Assembly: GCA_965220245.1 (NCBI GenBank)
Contig: CBDCPI010000004.1
Location: 105,741-169,740, forward strand
Direction of reading: 5' to 3'
DNA from: CBDCPI01 sp965220245
Lineage (GTDB): Bacteria > Chloroflexota > Dehalococcoidia > Lucifugimonadales > UBA3495
DNA: 64,000 nt
Part shown: positions 16,470 to 25,943 of the stretch, in pieces
Layout: the number at the start of each line of letters is the position of its first letter
Numbering within the stretch: position 1 is the stretch's first letter
Translations under genes and position numbers: made by a program
The notes under the pieces: model-generated
What the model was told of the DNA's origin: nothing
Database searches by the model: none
Seen by the model: only the letters and a program-made list of their open reading frames with translations

Positions 16470-19037
16470 ATGGTCAGTTCCACCCCTACCCCGCCAGTCG
16501 AACGAGACCGGCCGGTGGGCATCGAAGAGGAGATGCGTACATCCTACCTCAGCTACGCGATGAGCGTAATCGTTTCCCGGGCGCTGCCCGATGTGCGGGA
16601 TGGGCTAAAGCCGGTGCAGCGGCGCATCCTCTACACCATGCAAGACATGGGACTCCGGTCCAACACCGCCTACAAGAAGAGCGCGAGAATCGTCGGCGAT
16701 GTAATGGGCAAATTCCATCCCCACGGCGACGGGGCTATCTACGACGCCTTGGTCCGAATGGCTCAGCCCTTTTCGATGCGGTACCCGTTGATTACCGGCC
16801 AAGGGAACTACGGAAGTGTTGACGGCGACCCCCCAGCAGCCATGCGCTACACCGAGGCCCGCTTGGCGCCCATTGCCGAGGAGATGCTGGCCGACATAGA
16901 CCTCAACACGGTTGACTTCGCCTTTAACTTTGACGACTCAATCGAGGAACCGGTGGTCCTCCCCGGCCGCTTGCCGAATATGCTGGTTAACGGCTCCTCC
17001 GGGATCGCCGTGGGTATGGCGACCAACATTCCGCCCCACAATCTAGGCGAGGTCTGTGACGCGATTTGCTACCTGATCGACCACCCGGACTGCGCCATCG
17101 AGCGGCTGATTAATTTCGTTGCCGGTCCCGACTTTCCTACCGGCGCCATCATCCGGGGTAAAGCCGGGTGTGTCGACACCTACACTACCGGACGCGGCCG
17201 CATCATGATGGAGGCCGCCACCGAAATCGAAGAGATTCGCGGCGGACGGGAGCAAATAATTGTTTCCGAGCTCCCCTACCAAGTAAATAAGGCCAACTTG
17301 GTGGAGAAGATCGCCCAACTGGTGCGAGAGAAGCGGATCGAGGGAATCTCCGACATCCGCGACGAGTCGGACCGCCATGGCATGAGAATCGTGATTGAGC
17401 TGCGCCGGGACGCTCAGTCCTACGTGGTGTTGAATAACCTGTTCAAGCACACCGCCCTTCGCACCTCGTTTAACAGCATCGTCCTAGCTCTGGTCGACGG
17501 GCAACCCCAGGTGCTAAACCTTAAGCGCGCGCTGGAGTTATTTATCGAGCACCGCCAAGAGGTTACCCGGCGGCGCTCGGAGTTTCTGCTAAAGCGGGCC
17601 CAAGACCGGGACCATATTGTCCAAGGCCTGCTGCTGGCATTGGACCGCATCGATGAGGTAATTGCGATCATCCGGGCCTCCCAAGACGTTGAGGCCGCTC
17701 GCAACAACTTGATGGAGCGCCTCGGTCTTACCCAGATACAAGCCCAAGCCATCCTGGATATGCAGCTTCGGCGGCTCGCTGCCTTGGAGCGGGAGCGGCT
17801 GGAGAAGGAACACGAGGACCTGCTTAAGACCATCGCGGAACTGGAAGGCCTGCTGGCCGACCCGGCCAAGGTCTTGTCGGAGGTAAAGTCGGAAACCCGG
17901 AAACTGAAGCGGTCCTACGGCGACCAGCGCCGGACCGTCATTGACGAAGCCGAGATCGAGGACCAGTCGGACGACCAGTTCATACCTCACCAAGACGTGG
18001 TGGTAACGCTGAGCCAGCGGGGCTACATCAAGCGGGTCCCCTGTCAGACCTACCGCACCCAGCACCGCGGCGGCAAGGGCGTTCGGGGGATGACTACTCG
18101 AGACGACGACGCCATTCTGGACCTACAGGTGGTGGACACCCACGATACCCTGTTCTTCTTCACCAACCGGGGGCGGGTGTACCCCTTGAGGGTCTTCCGC
18201 ATACCGGGGGATACCTCCCGCGCCACGCGGGGGGCGCTCTTGAGCAATCTGCTGCCTCTGTCCACCAAGGGGGAGCACGTCCAAGCGATGCTGTCCATCG
18301 AGAACCCCAACGAGGACTACCTGCTGGCGCTAGCCACCAAACTCGGAGAGGTCAAAGCACTCAAGACGGGAGAGCTTTCCAACATCCGGCCCAGCGGTCT
18401 GATAGTTATGGACCTGGAGCGGGATGACGAGTTGGTCAGCGTGGCCCAGGTTGGGGACGCCAAGGACATCATCATGGTGTCGGAAAAGGGCCAGGCGCTT
18501 CGATTCGCCGTTGACGAACTGACCCCACGGTCCCGCACCGCCGGGGGCGTTCGCGGTATGAAGTTGCTTGACGGCGATAAAATCGTGGCTATGGTGCCCG
18601 CGCTACCCAACCACCACCTGCTGATTGTTAGCCAAGGAGGATACGGCAAGTCAACGCTTGTCTCCGAATACACACCACACAAGCGGAACACACAGGGAAT
18701 TCGCGCCATCCGTGTAACTGAAAAGAACGGCCCGGTGGCCGCAGCCAGGGTTGTGAACTATGCTGACGACGGTCAGGAGATATTCATCATCTCGGCCAAA
18801 GCTCAGGTGGTCCGGATAACCTTGGAGGACGTGAAGAAAACCGGGCGAGTCGCCCAGGGGGTCATAGTGTGGCGAGACCGGGAGCCCGACGACTACGTGG
18901 TGTCAATAGCCTGTTTCCAAGAGACGGACTACACAAAACCGGACGATTCCCAGAACGGTCACCACCACGCCAATGGCGCAACAAAGGGTACGGCTGCGGC
19001 TATCGAGGATGGGCCGACGGAGGCCAATCAAGCGTAG
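16470..19037 (+). CDS. gyrA: DNA gyrase subunit A
   Basis: The breakage-reunion subunit of gyrase. The catalytic Tyr127 lies in AAMRYTEARL; the C-terminal beta-pinwheel begins with the GyrA box variant QHRGGKG, which supports gyrase rather than topoisomerase IV. The length is 855, normal. At the quinolone site HPHGDGAIYD, the position of E. coli Ser83 is Gly88 while Asp92 is kept. The ATG has AAGGAG upstream. gyrB is not in the window. The last 30 residues are polar and poorly conserved. Confidence 0.97.
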   Translation: MVSSTPTPPVERDRPVGIEEEMRTSYLSYAMSVIVSRALPDVRDGLKPVQRRILYTMQDMGLRSNTAYKKSARIVGDVMGKFHPHGDGAIYDALVRMAQPFSMRYPLITGQGNYGSVDGDPPAAMRYTEARLAPIAEEMLADIDLNTVDFAFNFDDSIEEPVVLPGRLPNMLVNGSSGIAVGMATNIPPHNLGEVCDAICYLIDHPDCAIERLINFVAGPDFPTGAIIRGKAGCVDTYTTGRGRIMMEAATEIEEIRGGREQIIVSELPYQVNKANLVEKIAQLVREKRIEGISDIRDESDRHGMRIVIELRRDAQSYVVLNNLFKHTALRTSFNSIVLALVDGQPQVLNLKRALELFIEHRQEVTRRRSEFLLKRAQDRDHIVQGLLLALDRIDEVIAIIRASQDVEAARNNLMERLGLTQIQAQAILDMQLRRLAALERERLEKEHEDLLKTIAELEGLLADPAKVLSEVKSETRKLKRSYGDQRRTVIDEAEIEDQSDDQFIPHQDVVVTLSQRGYIKRVPCQTYRTQHRGGKGVRGMTTRDDDAILDLQVVDTHDTLFFFTNRGRVYPLRVFRIPGDTSRATRGALLSNLLPLSTKGEHVQAMLSIENPNEDYLLALATKLGEVKALKTGELSNIRPSGLIVMDLERDDELVSVAQVGDAKDIIMVSEKGQALRFAVDELTPRSRTAGGVRGMKLLDGDKIVAMVPALPNHHLLIVSQGGYGKSTLVSEYTPHKRNTQGIRAIRVTEKNGPVAAARVVNYADDGQEIFIISAKAQVVRITLEDVKKTGRVAQGVIVWRDREPDDYVVSIACFQETDYTKPDDSQNGHHHANGATKGTAAAIEDGPTEANQA

Positions 19038-19120
19038 TTGGCAGATTCGGAGTCCGGGAAACGGAGAGGTATGGAAATTCCGGGTCAGTGTCGCTTGGAA
19101 AACATCGAGGGTGGCTTCGC

Positions 19121-19603
19121 CTAGCCCGCCGGATTATACCACCGGCTGCGGTAGAACATGAGGGGTGCGCCAACCTCGGCTTGGCGCACCTCTTTGACTT
19201 CTCCCAGATAGATGGTGTGGTCCCCGTAAACGTGGGAACCAACCACATGGCAGCTAAAGAAGACCATAGAGTTTTCTAGTACCGGCACTCCATCACCGGC
19301 CCGGGTATAAGTGTATTCCACGTCGCCTTGGCGGTCTTCGGGCCGCTTGGCGAAATAGGCCCCTAATTCCTGCTGTTCTTGGCGAAGGATGTTGACCCCA
19401 AACTTCCTGTTTAGCTCCATAAACCCGTAGGTATTGGTCCCGTGGGCCACACAAACCAAGACCATTGGGGGTTCGAGACAGACCGACGTAAAGGAGTTGG
19501 CCGTCATCGAGTGAGGTTGATCGTGATCGTCTATGGTCGTTATTACGGTGACACCGGTGGCGAAAACTGACATCGCCAATCTGAATTCATCTTTATTGAC
19601 CAA
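19121..19603 (-). CDS. Flavin reductase-like (FMN-binding split-barrel) protein
   Basis: Belongs to the DIM6/NTAB flavin reductase family, which supplies reduced flavin to monooxygenases. The 160 residues contain FATGVTVITT, HSMTANSFTSVCLEPPMV and the Asn-rich FGVNILRQEQ, all typical. The start is TTG at 19603. It stands alone between gyrA and the cobalamin-binding-like gene. Its partner is unknown. Confidence 0.88.
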   Translation of the reverse strand: MVNKDEFRLAMSVFATGVTVITTIDDHDQPHSMTANSFTSVCLEPPMVLVCVAHGTNTYGFMELNRKFGVNILRQEQQELGAYFAKRPEDRQGDVEYTYTRAGDGVPVLENSMVFFSCHVVGSHVYGDHTIYLGEVKEVRQAEVGAPLMFYRSRWYNPAG

Positions 19604-19849
19604 GTCTCTACCTGTCCTCGTCTCTACCTGTCGTCGGAAGTTGGCCCCATTATAGTAGGTTTGCCAAGGTTACGCCAACCGCCGTGCCAACGGAGAATAG
19701 GCCGGTTTGCGGCGCCCGCTCTAGTGGTCGAACAGCTTTGCATTGATGGATGAAGAGGTTGAAGTTTAATGCGTGAGCACCACTGCCCCAATTATTGCCG
19801 GGCAATCACGCCAATCTCGGCTACTCCTCATTTCAAAGATTTCGGACTA

Positions 19850-20824
19850 CTAGCAAGGAAATGGCCTAAAGCACTCAGCGATTTGTTGCGGCGGGTGTTC
19901 TGCGGCTAGGTCCGGGTCCAGCTTGGCTACCGTGTTGGACGGGATTAGCCCCGAGAATATGTCAGGGTGGGTCAACTGGGCGAGTATCTCCAGACCCTGG
20001 ACGATGCGGGGGCCGGGCCGACTAAAGTATACGTGGTCGATGAGGTACACCTCACCGGCTTGGACCGCAGGAAGGCGAGTCCAACCATCCTGAGCGGCCA
20101 GCCAGGGAATCTCCCGGAGTCCCCGGGCCAAGTCCGACGAGCAGAGGTCAATGAACAGCTTTTCCGGTGCCCAAGCGCAAATGTCCTTCCACTCGGGCCG
20201 GGCCGCCGGTGAGCCCGGTGGGAACATCTCTTGACGCCCTCCGGCCAGACCCAGCAACTCCGGTATCCAATGACCGCCAATCACGATCGGGTTAATCCCT
20301 TCCAGGGAAAACACCCTGGGAACCTTGTTTAGACCCTTCAACCGAACGGTGATTGCCCCGCACCGCTCTCGCAGGTCATCGACCATCCGCTTGGCTTCAG
20401 AATCGGCGCCGCACGCTTTTCCCACTTGCAAAAAGCTTTCGAAGACCTCCGCCACAGTCCGGGGTTGCAGCACTACCACCTCGGGCGGTTGGGGCATGGC
20501 CACGGCGACATCCCGTACTTGTCCGGCATCGACCTCGCAAAAGTAGCAAAGGTCCTGAGTTAGCACCACATCCGGGCCCTGCTCCATGATCCAATCGCTG
20601 TCGAGGTCGTAGGGACTCTCCCCGGTGGCCAGAAGCCGCTGCATCACTTCTTCCACTTGATCACTGGAAAGCGCGTTGGGGTCGACCTTGCTGCGGGAGA
20701 CGACGGGCTTACTCTGGGCCTCCGGAGGATAGTCGCAAAGATCGGATACTCCGATGAGCTGATCACCGAGCCCCAGAGCGTAAAGGACTTCGGTGCCACT
20801 GGGCAACAGCGAGCAAATCTTCAT
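19850..20824 (-). CDS. Cobalamin-binding-like protein (BtuF/TroA fold), without signal peptide
   Basis: A helical-backbone metal receptor fold, related to the periplasmic B12-binding protein BtuF. KICSLLPSGTEVLYALGLG and LIGVSDLCDYPPEA are family blocks. I choose the ATG at 20824, which has GGAG upstream and starts at the conserved block; an upstream ATG at 20860 adds 12 residues. No signal peptide or lipobox is present, so this is probably the cytoplasmic type. The Cys pair in TQDLCYFCEVD could bind a metal. No permease or ATPase genes adjoin it. Confidence 0.8.
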   Translation of the reverse strand: MKICSLLPSGTEVLYALGLGDQLIGVSDLCDYPPEAQSKPVVSRSKVDPNALSSDQVEEVMQRLLATGESPYDLDSDWIMEQGPDVVLTQDLCYFCEVDAGQVRDVAVAMPQPPEVVVLQPRTVAEVFESFLQVGKACGADSEAKRMVDDLRERCGAITVRLKGLNKVPRVFSLEGINPIVIGGHWIPELLGLAGGRQEMFPPGSPAARPEWKDICAWAPEKLFIDLCSSDLARGLREIPWLAAQDGWTRLPAVQAGEVYLIDHVYFSRPGPRIVQGLEILAQLTHPDIFSGLIPSNTVAKLDPDLAAEHPPQQIAECFRPFPC

Positions 20825-20973
20825 GTGGTCTCCAAGACTGGAGCGGTCAATAGCTGACATAGGGTTCCGGTGGCGATAACCGCCCCAACAGGGTAAACCG
20901 TAACGGCACTTACGGCCAGCGACTGGTGTATTATAGACTACCGTTGGCCAGCCAGGAACTTCACCGCTCTGGG

Positions 20974-21120
20974 ATGCAGGGTCTTTTCATGGTCACCCCG
21001 AACGCAGTGAGGGGTCTAAAATCCCTCTGGAAAGGCGAAGTTGGTCCCAGGAATTTTAGATTCCTCGCGCTGCTCGGAATGACAGAAAGCAGGTTCAGAT
21101 TAGAATGAAAAGGCCCTGCG
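20974..21120. repeat. Small inverted-repeat element, GCAGGG-CTTTTCAT family
   Basis: The ends are inverted copies (TGCAGGGTCTTTTCAT at the left, ATGAAAAGGCCCTGCG at the right). The interior holds GTCACCCCGAACGCAGTGAG and ATTTTAGATTCCTCGCGC, matching the family body. It fills most of the gap between two divergent genes. A TATAAT box on the minus strand (20930-20935) just outside it could serve the cobalamin-binding-like gene. Confidence 0.7.
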
Positions 21121-21184
21121 TTGGATATATTCTCCTTGGAACGTTACCCGCCGGACCCGGCCCCGGGTTAGTTAATCCTCTTAG

Positions 21185-22483
21185 ATGATGCTGCCTTTGG
21201 AAGATCGGAGCTTGGCAAACCAAAATTGGGGCAACTTCACACTGCTCAAACTGTGCAGCTATGGCTTCGGTATGATCGGTTTCATTCTGGCCATGGACAC
21301 GGTCATCCTGCCGGTGCTGGTGACCCCGGTGGCGCCGCCGGAGTGGAAGAATACCTATCTGGCGGTCCTGAGCGGCAGCGGCCTGCTGGTTGCAGGCATC
21401 ATGCAGCCTTTGGTTGGCCGTTACAGCGATCAGACCCGGTCAAGGTTCGGGCGGCGAATTCCCTACATAGTATGGGGGAGTTGCTTCGTTTGTCTAGGGA
21501 TGGTGGGGCTGGCGTACACGCCCAACTATATCGCCCTGTTGGCCCTCTGGCTGTTCATGCAGGTCAATTTCAATATTGGGTACGGGCCCTATCAAGCCCT
21601 CATCAGAGACTTAGTGCCCATGACCCGGGTGGGCGTGGCGTCGTCGATAAAAATACTTTCCGACGCCACCGGCGCCATCATATTGATCGCTCTATGTGGG
21701 ATCCTGGTCGACCGCGCTACCGGCGACAACATCGGCTTCTGGATGTGGATTACCCTGGGGATAATTGCAGCCGCCCTTGTCTCCACCACCGCCATCACGT
21801 CATTTACTGTGTGGGCCAAGGAATCGGCGGCCCGAGTTACCCAAACCATATCCTCAGTGGTTGACGAACCGGCCCAAGCGCTCCATCCCCAGCTCCGAAG
21901 GTTCGTAATTTCCCGGTTCCTCATCATGACCGCCGTGACCGCCTACCCGACATTCGGCCTCTTTTTCCTAAAAGATGCGGTGGGCCTGGAAAACCCGGCC
22001 CAGGCCTTGGGCCTGATGATCCTGCCCATTGGCGGCGCCTTGGCCCTGAGCGTCTATCCGGCGGGTTGGCTTTCGGACCGCATCGGCCGCAAGCCCTTGA
22101 TAATGGCCGGGGCTTTGGGGGCTGCCGCCAGCAGCGTGTGGCTGCTACGGGCGGATGACGTGACCGGAGTGTTGGTAATCGCCAGCTTCATGGGAGCATC
22201 CATTGGGGTGCTGCTGGGCACCAACTGGGCGCTGGCCAACGAGTTGGGGACTCGAGGGCGGGAAGCCCTGCACATGGGCATTATCAACCTGGCCACCACC
22301 GGAGGCGCCGCCGCCGCCAAGTCCTTGGGGCCGGGCATAGACTTGCTGAACCAGTCTGCCGACGGCCGCGGCTATGACGCGCTGCTGATTACCTGCGCCT
22401 CCCTCTTCCTGATGGGAGGCATGTTGGTGCTACCCCTGAAGGTGGCGGTACCAGGTCCCATCGGGGCATCCCAGGCCCCTTAA
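21185..22483 (+). CDS. Major facilitator superfamily transporter
   Basis: A 12-helix membrane carrier of 432 residues, closest in feel to the SLC45/GPH sugar-type branch. The loop signature GRYSDQTRSRFGRRIPYI follows helix 2 and is repeated in the second half as GWLSDRIGRKPLIM. The substrate is unknown. Two ATGs stand side by side at 21185; no strong ribosome site is seen. The gene lies alone between a repeat element and the convergent aldolase gene. Confidence 0.85.
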   Translation: MMLPLEDRSLANQNWGNFTLLKLCSYGFGMIGFILAMDTVILPVLVTPVAPPEWKNTYLAVLSGSGLLVAGIMQPLVGRYSDQTRSRFGRRIPYIVWGSCFVCLGMVGLAYTPNYIALLALWLFMQVNFNIGYGPYQALIRDLVPMTRVGVASSIKILSDATGAIILIALCGILVDRATGDNIGFWMWITLGIIAAALVSTTAITSFTVWAKESAARVTQTISSVVDEPAQALHPQLRRFVISRFLIMTAVTAYPTFGLFFLKDAVGLENPAQALGLMILPIGGALALSVYPAGWLSDRIGRKPLIMAGALGAAASSVWLLRADDVTGVLVIASFMGASIGVLLGTNWALANELGTRGREALHMGIINLATTGGAAAAKSLGPGIDLLNQSADGRGYDALLITCASLFLMGGMLVLPLKVAVPGPIGASQAP

Positions 22484-22535
22484 ATAGTAAATAGTGGATA
22501 GTGTCTAGAGGCGGCGCAACTCCGGCCTCACTACA

Positions 22536-23294
22536 TCATCCCCGGGAAGCGCCCGCTTTGGCCAAAAAGTTGGCCGCTCCTTGGGCCACCCAGCCGTTCC
22601 AAGAGGTCATAGTAAACCGCACGCCCTTGTCGATATAGCTCGTTATATTCTGGTCGTTGACCAGGGTCCCGACAGTCCTCCCCGAGGACACGATGCGAGC
22701 CAAAGCGTCGTCAATAGCTCCCTGAACGTCGGGATGCCCGACGTTGCCAATGTGTCCCATAGTCTGGGCCAAATCGGACGGGGCCACAAAGAAAACGTCA
22801 ATGCCATCGACCTTCAGAATCTCGTCCAGGTTTTTTAACGCCTCGGTCTCTTCCAAGAGGACGATGACCATAGTCTGGTCGTTTGCTTGGTGGAAATAGT
22901 CGGCCACACCGTAGGACTGGCGCCCGCCGAACATGCCCCGGTAACCCAAGGGGGCGTACTTGGCCGACTGCATGGCTTGCTCCGCCGCGTCCCGGCTATT
23001 CACATGAGGTACAACGATGCCCATAGCGCCCCGGTCTAAGGTCCGGGTAATCAACCAGGGCTCGTTGGAACTGACGCGGGTTATCGAGGTCATGCCCCAC
23101 AAGTCGCAGGCCCGGGTAAGGTCGCCCAAGGCGTCCCAGTCCACCGGCCCGTGCTCGCACTCGATCCAGGCGGCATCAAATCCCATGGGGCCGAGAAAGT
23201 CCACCGTATCGGCGTTTTGCAGTCCGGAAATGGTGGTTACCACCTGGTTATTCTGAAGCTTTTGCTTGGCTTTATTAGCCCTGATTCCTGGCAC
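22536..23294 (-). CDS. HpcH/HpaI-type aldolase
   Basis: A class II pyruvate aldolase that splits or forms 2-oxo-4-hydroxy acids. Metal and substrate sites are visible in FDAAWIECEHGPVDW, RVSSNEPWLITRTLDRG, MGIVVPHVNS and VLLEETEAL. The length is 252, normal. The start is GTG at 23294 with a GGGAGG site upstream. The natural substrate is unknown; a role in aromatic or sugar-acid breakdown is plausible. Confidence 0.88.
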   Translation of the reverse strand: MPGIRANKAKQKLQNNQVVTTISGLQNADTVDFLGPMGFDAAWIECEHGPVDWDALGDLTRACDLWGMTSITRVSSNEPWLITRTLDRGAMGIVVPHVNSRDAAEQAMQSAKYAPLGYRGMFGGRQSYGVADYFHQANDQTMVIVLLEETEALKNLDEILKVDGIDVFFVAPSDLAQTMGHIGNVGHPDVQGAIDDALARIVSSGRTVGTLVNDQNITSYIDKGVRFTMTSWNGWVAQGAANFLAKAGASRG

Positions 23295-23440
23295 TGGTTG
23301 CCTCCCTCGCCCTAATGAGAATTGAAGAATTCCAGCTTTTTAGTGGATAGTGGACAGTTATCCACCATCCACGGCTCGGCCCCGGTCAAGCCTAGTCATT
23401 TTGCCACCCCGCCAAGGAAATAACAAACGGGGACTAAACG

Positions 23441-23622
23441 GCCCAGGGCAATCGCATTCTGTCACCCTACCCCCGTTCGCTGTCACCCTGAACGAAGTGA
23501 AGGGTCTAAAGTCCTCGATTACATTCCCTTTCTTCGATACTCGAACCAGGTTCTTGCTGAAGGATTTTAGATTCTTCGCCTACGGCTCAGAATGACATTT
23601 TCCGAGAACGAAAAGTCCCTGA
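23441..23622. repeat. Small inverted-repeat element with mixed ends
   Basis: The left end (CCAGGGCAATCGCATTCT) matches the ends of the 8089-8268 element, while the right end (GAACGAAAAGTCCCTGAG) matches the GCAGGG-CTTTTCAT family. The interior has TGAACGAAGTGAAGGGTC and GATTTTAGATTCTTCGCC. It may be a composite of two element types. There is no open frame. Confidence 0.6.
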
Positions 23623-23633
23623 GAGGAATGAGC

Positions 23634-24650
23634 CTAATATTCGTAAAACATCTGTTGCAGCTTGGCGGTGTCGCCGGTGATGGTAAGGCCCAGCATCAAG
23701 AGGATTCTTGCTTTCTGAGGCAGCAGGTTGTCGCAGACCATGAATCCTTGCCGCTCCTTGGCCGGCGTGGTGACCACCCGGCCTGCGGTGGAGCGAGAAG
23801 CCAACACCACCGGCATTCCGTCTTGGACCGCGGCCGCAGCAGCCTGAATTACGGCCGGGGGAAAGGTGCCTCCGCCAAATCCGGCCAGTATCAAGCCGTC
23901 GGACCGGTTATTGCGCACCGCCTCCACCAGCAGACCGTCGGCCCCGGCGTAAGCGTATACAACGTCCACCCGGGGCAACGAGGACCGGCCCGCCACGTCG
24001 AAGGGGGTATCGGTGGTGTGCTTCCGCAACGGAGTGCGATAGAACACGACTTGGCCGTCGGAGTCGGCATATCCAAGAAAGCCTAATTCGTTGGGCCGGA
24101 AGGTCTCCACTCGAAACGTATTGGCCTTGGTAACGTCCCGGGCGCATTGGATTTCGTTGTTCAGCACCGTTAGCACGCCTTTGCCGCCAGCCTCAGGACA
24201 AGCTGCGATCCGGACGGCATCCAGCAGGTTCAGGTCGGCGTCGGTGCCCAGGGAAGTTGGCGGCCGCATGGCGCCGGTGACCACCACCGGCTTGGCGGAC
24301 TTGACCGTCAGATGCAAGAAGTAAGCCGTCTCCTCCAGCGTCGCGGTGCCGTGGGTAACTGCCACCCCGGCAAGGCCGGGTTCTTCCTGAAGCAATTGAT
24401 TGATGCGCTGGGCTAGACTCAACCATTCCGCCGGGCCGATAGCGGTGCTGCCCACACTGACCAAGTCCTCACTACGCAAGTGGGCAATATCGCCTACTTC
24501 GGGAATTCGGGCCAAGGACTGCTCGATAGTCAAGTGTTGGCCTAGTTCGGGATACAGAATGTAGTCCATGCGGTCGGGCCCCACTCCGGCGATGCTACCT
24601 CCGGTAGCTATGATTCGTACCGTGGGCTTGTCCGTGCTCATAGGGGTCAC
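23634..24650 (-). CDS. L-asparaginase
   Basis: Hydrolyses asparagine to aspartate and ammonia. Both threonine motifs are intact: ATGGSIAG near residue 16 and VTHGTATLEETAYFL near 100, with TGAMRPPTSLGTDADLNL. The length is 338, normal for bacterial-type asparaginases. There is no signal peptide, so it should be cytoplasmic. The start is GTG at 24650 or, more likely, ATG three codons on at 24641. It is a single gene. Confidence 0.93.
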   Translation of the reverse strand: MTPMSTDKPTVRIIATGGSIAGVGPDRMDYILYPELGQHLTIEQSLARIPEVGDIAHLRSEDLVSVGSTAIGPAEWLSLAQRINQLLQEEPGLAGVAVTHGTATLEETAYFLHLTVKSAKPVVVTGAMRPPTSLGTDADLNLLDAVRIAACPEAGGKGVLTVLNNEIQCARDVTKANTFRVETFRPNELGFLGYADSDGQVVFYRTPLRKHTTDTPFDVAGRSSLPRVDVVYAYAGADGLLVEAVRNNRSDGLILAGFGGGTFPPAVIQAAAAAVQDGMPVVLASRSTAGRVVTTPAKERQGFMVCDNLLPQKARILLMLGLTITGDTAKLQQMFYEY

Positions 24651-24990
24651 CCCATAGGGATCAAAATAGAAATCAAATCCGGCTAATCAGGGATATGGGT
24701 AACAGTTTACCAGAAGGGTCCGGCAACCTTAGAGACGACCTGACCGGGCGCCTGCTGAACCAAGAAGCTGCTCCGGCCAGATTGACCCAAGGCGTAAAGA
24801 GGTCGATTACGCCAATACCTGGTTGAGGGCTTAGTTTTGGCCTTTAGATGGGCTTGGCCCGGCCGGTTATTGTGGGGGAGAACGACGTATGTCAGCTCTT
24901 AGGGACCTAAGCCTCTGCATACCGATGAGCACACAAGAGGCGCCAACGCACCCCGTAGCCAAGGCAGATGGCCAAGCGTTATGGAGAAGT
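24651..24990. other. Intergenic stretch without recognised features
   Basis: It lies between the asparaginase start and the end of the first peptide-permease operon. Short open frames here overlap the permease gene in the wrong frame and look like chance. I see no RNA gene, terminator or repeat. Confidence 0.4.
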
Positions 24991-25914
24991 TTAGGTCCCG
25001 GTCCCTCGCAGCCGAGGGTCAAGAACGTCCCGCAGGGAATCACCCAGCAGGTTCCAGGCGACCACCACAATGAATATGGCCAGACCGGGGAACACCGCCA
25101 GCCACGGCCCCACCTCCACGTATTGCTGGGTTGCGACGGTCAACATACCTCCCCAGGAGGGAATATCAGGGGGAATCCCAGCGCCGAGGAAGCTTAAGGA
25201 AGCCTCTACGATAATGGCCCAACCCAGGGAGATGGTAGCCAGAACAATGTACATGGCAAAGCAGTTGGGTGCAATGTGCCGCAGCATAATCCGCAAGTGG
25301 GGCGCGCCCACGGCTCGGGCCGCCAATACGTAGTCCATCTCCTTGATGCGCAGAGCCTCGGAGCGAACTGTACGAGCGGCGCCCGGTATGAACACCACCG
25401 TCATCGCGATAATCACGTTTCGAATCGACGGCCCCAGCACCGCCATGATAGCCAGCGCCAGAATTAGGGCTGGGAAGGCTATCATCGCATCCATGATTCT
25501 TTGTAGGTAGAGGTCAGTCTTTCCACCGAAGTAGGCGCTCACGATCCCGAGGACGAAACCCCCGGTTACGCCGAATACCACGCTAAGAATACCCACGAGG
25601 AGGGAGATCCTGGCGCCATAAACCAGCCTGCTGAATACGTCGCGGCCGAGTTGATCGCCTCCAAGCCACAATTCAAGCCCCGGACCAGCGAATTTGAACT
25701 CAAGGACATTAGTTTCGCGCGGGTCATGGGTTGCTATCCACGGGGCAAAAATAGCCACGATAATGAGTGCGATAGCTACGAAGGCCGCGCCAGCCCCCAA
25801 AGGCTGCCGCTTTGAGAAGCTAATTATTGTCGACCAGACAGCGCCCTTTGGGCCCAAGGCGCCAAGGACTGCACCTACATCTCTTCTCGGTGCTCCAACT
25901 CTCTCCGGAGTCAT
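24991..25914 (-). CDS. Peptide/solute ABC transporter permease, DppC type (operon 1)
   Basis: Inner-membrane permease of a family-5 ABC importer. The 307 residues show about six membrane helices, the OppC N-terminal segment, LGGDQLGRDVFSRLVYGARI, and the EAA loop AARAVGAPHLRIMLRHIAPN that contacts the ATPase. It is the last gene of SBP-DppB-DppC, 29 bases after DppB. There is no ATPase gene in this operon; the pair at 35728-37889 could serve it. Start is ATG with GGGGAGAG just upstream. Confidence 0.92.
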   Translation of the reverse strand: MTPERVGAPRRDVGAVLGALGPKGAVWSTIISFSKRQPLGAGAAFVAIALIIVAIFAPWIATHDPRETNVLEFKFAGPGLELWLGGDQLGRDVFSRLVYGARISLLVGILSVVFGVTGGFVLGIVSAYFGGKTDLYLQRIMDAMIAFPALILALAIMAVLGPSIRNVIIAMTVVFIPGAARTVRSEALRIKEMDYVLAARAVGAPHLRIMLRHIAPNCFAMYIVLATISLGWAIIVEASLSFLGAGIPPDIPSWGGMLTVATQQYVEVGPWLAVFPGLAIFIVVVAWNLLGDSLRDVLDPRLRGTGT

Positions 25915-25943
25915 CTCTCCCCCTGCTGTTGAACGAATATCTA

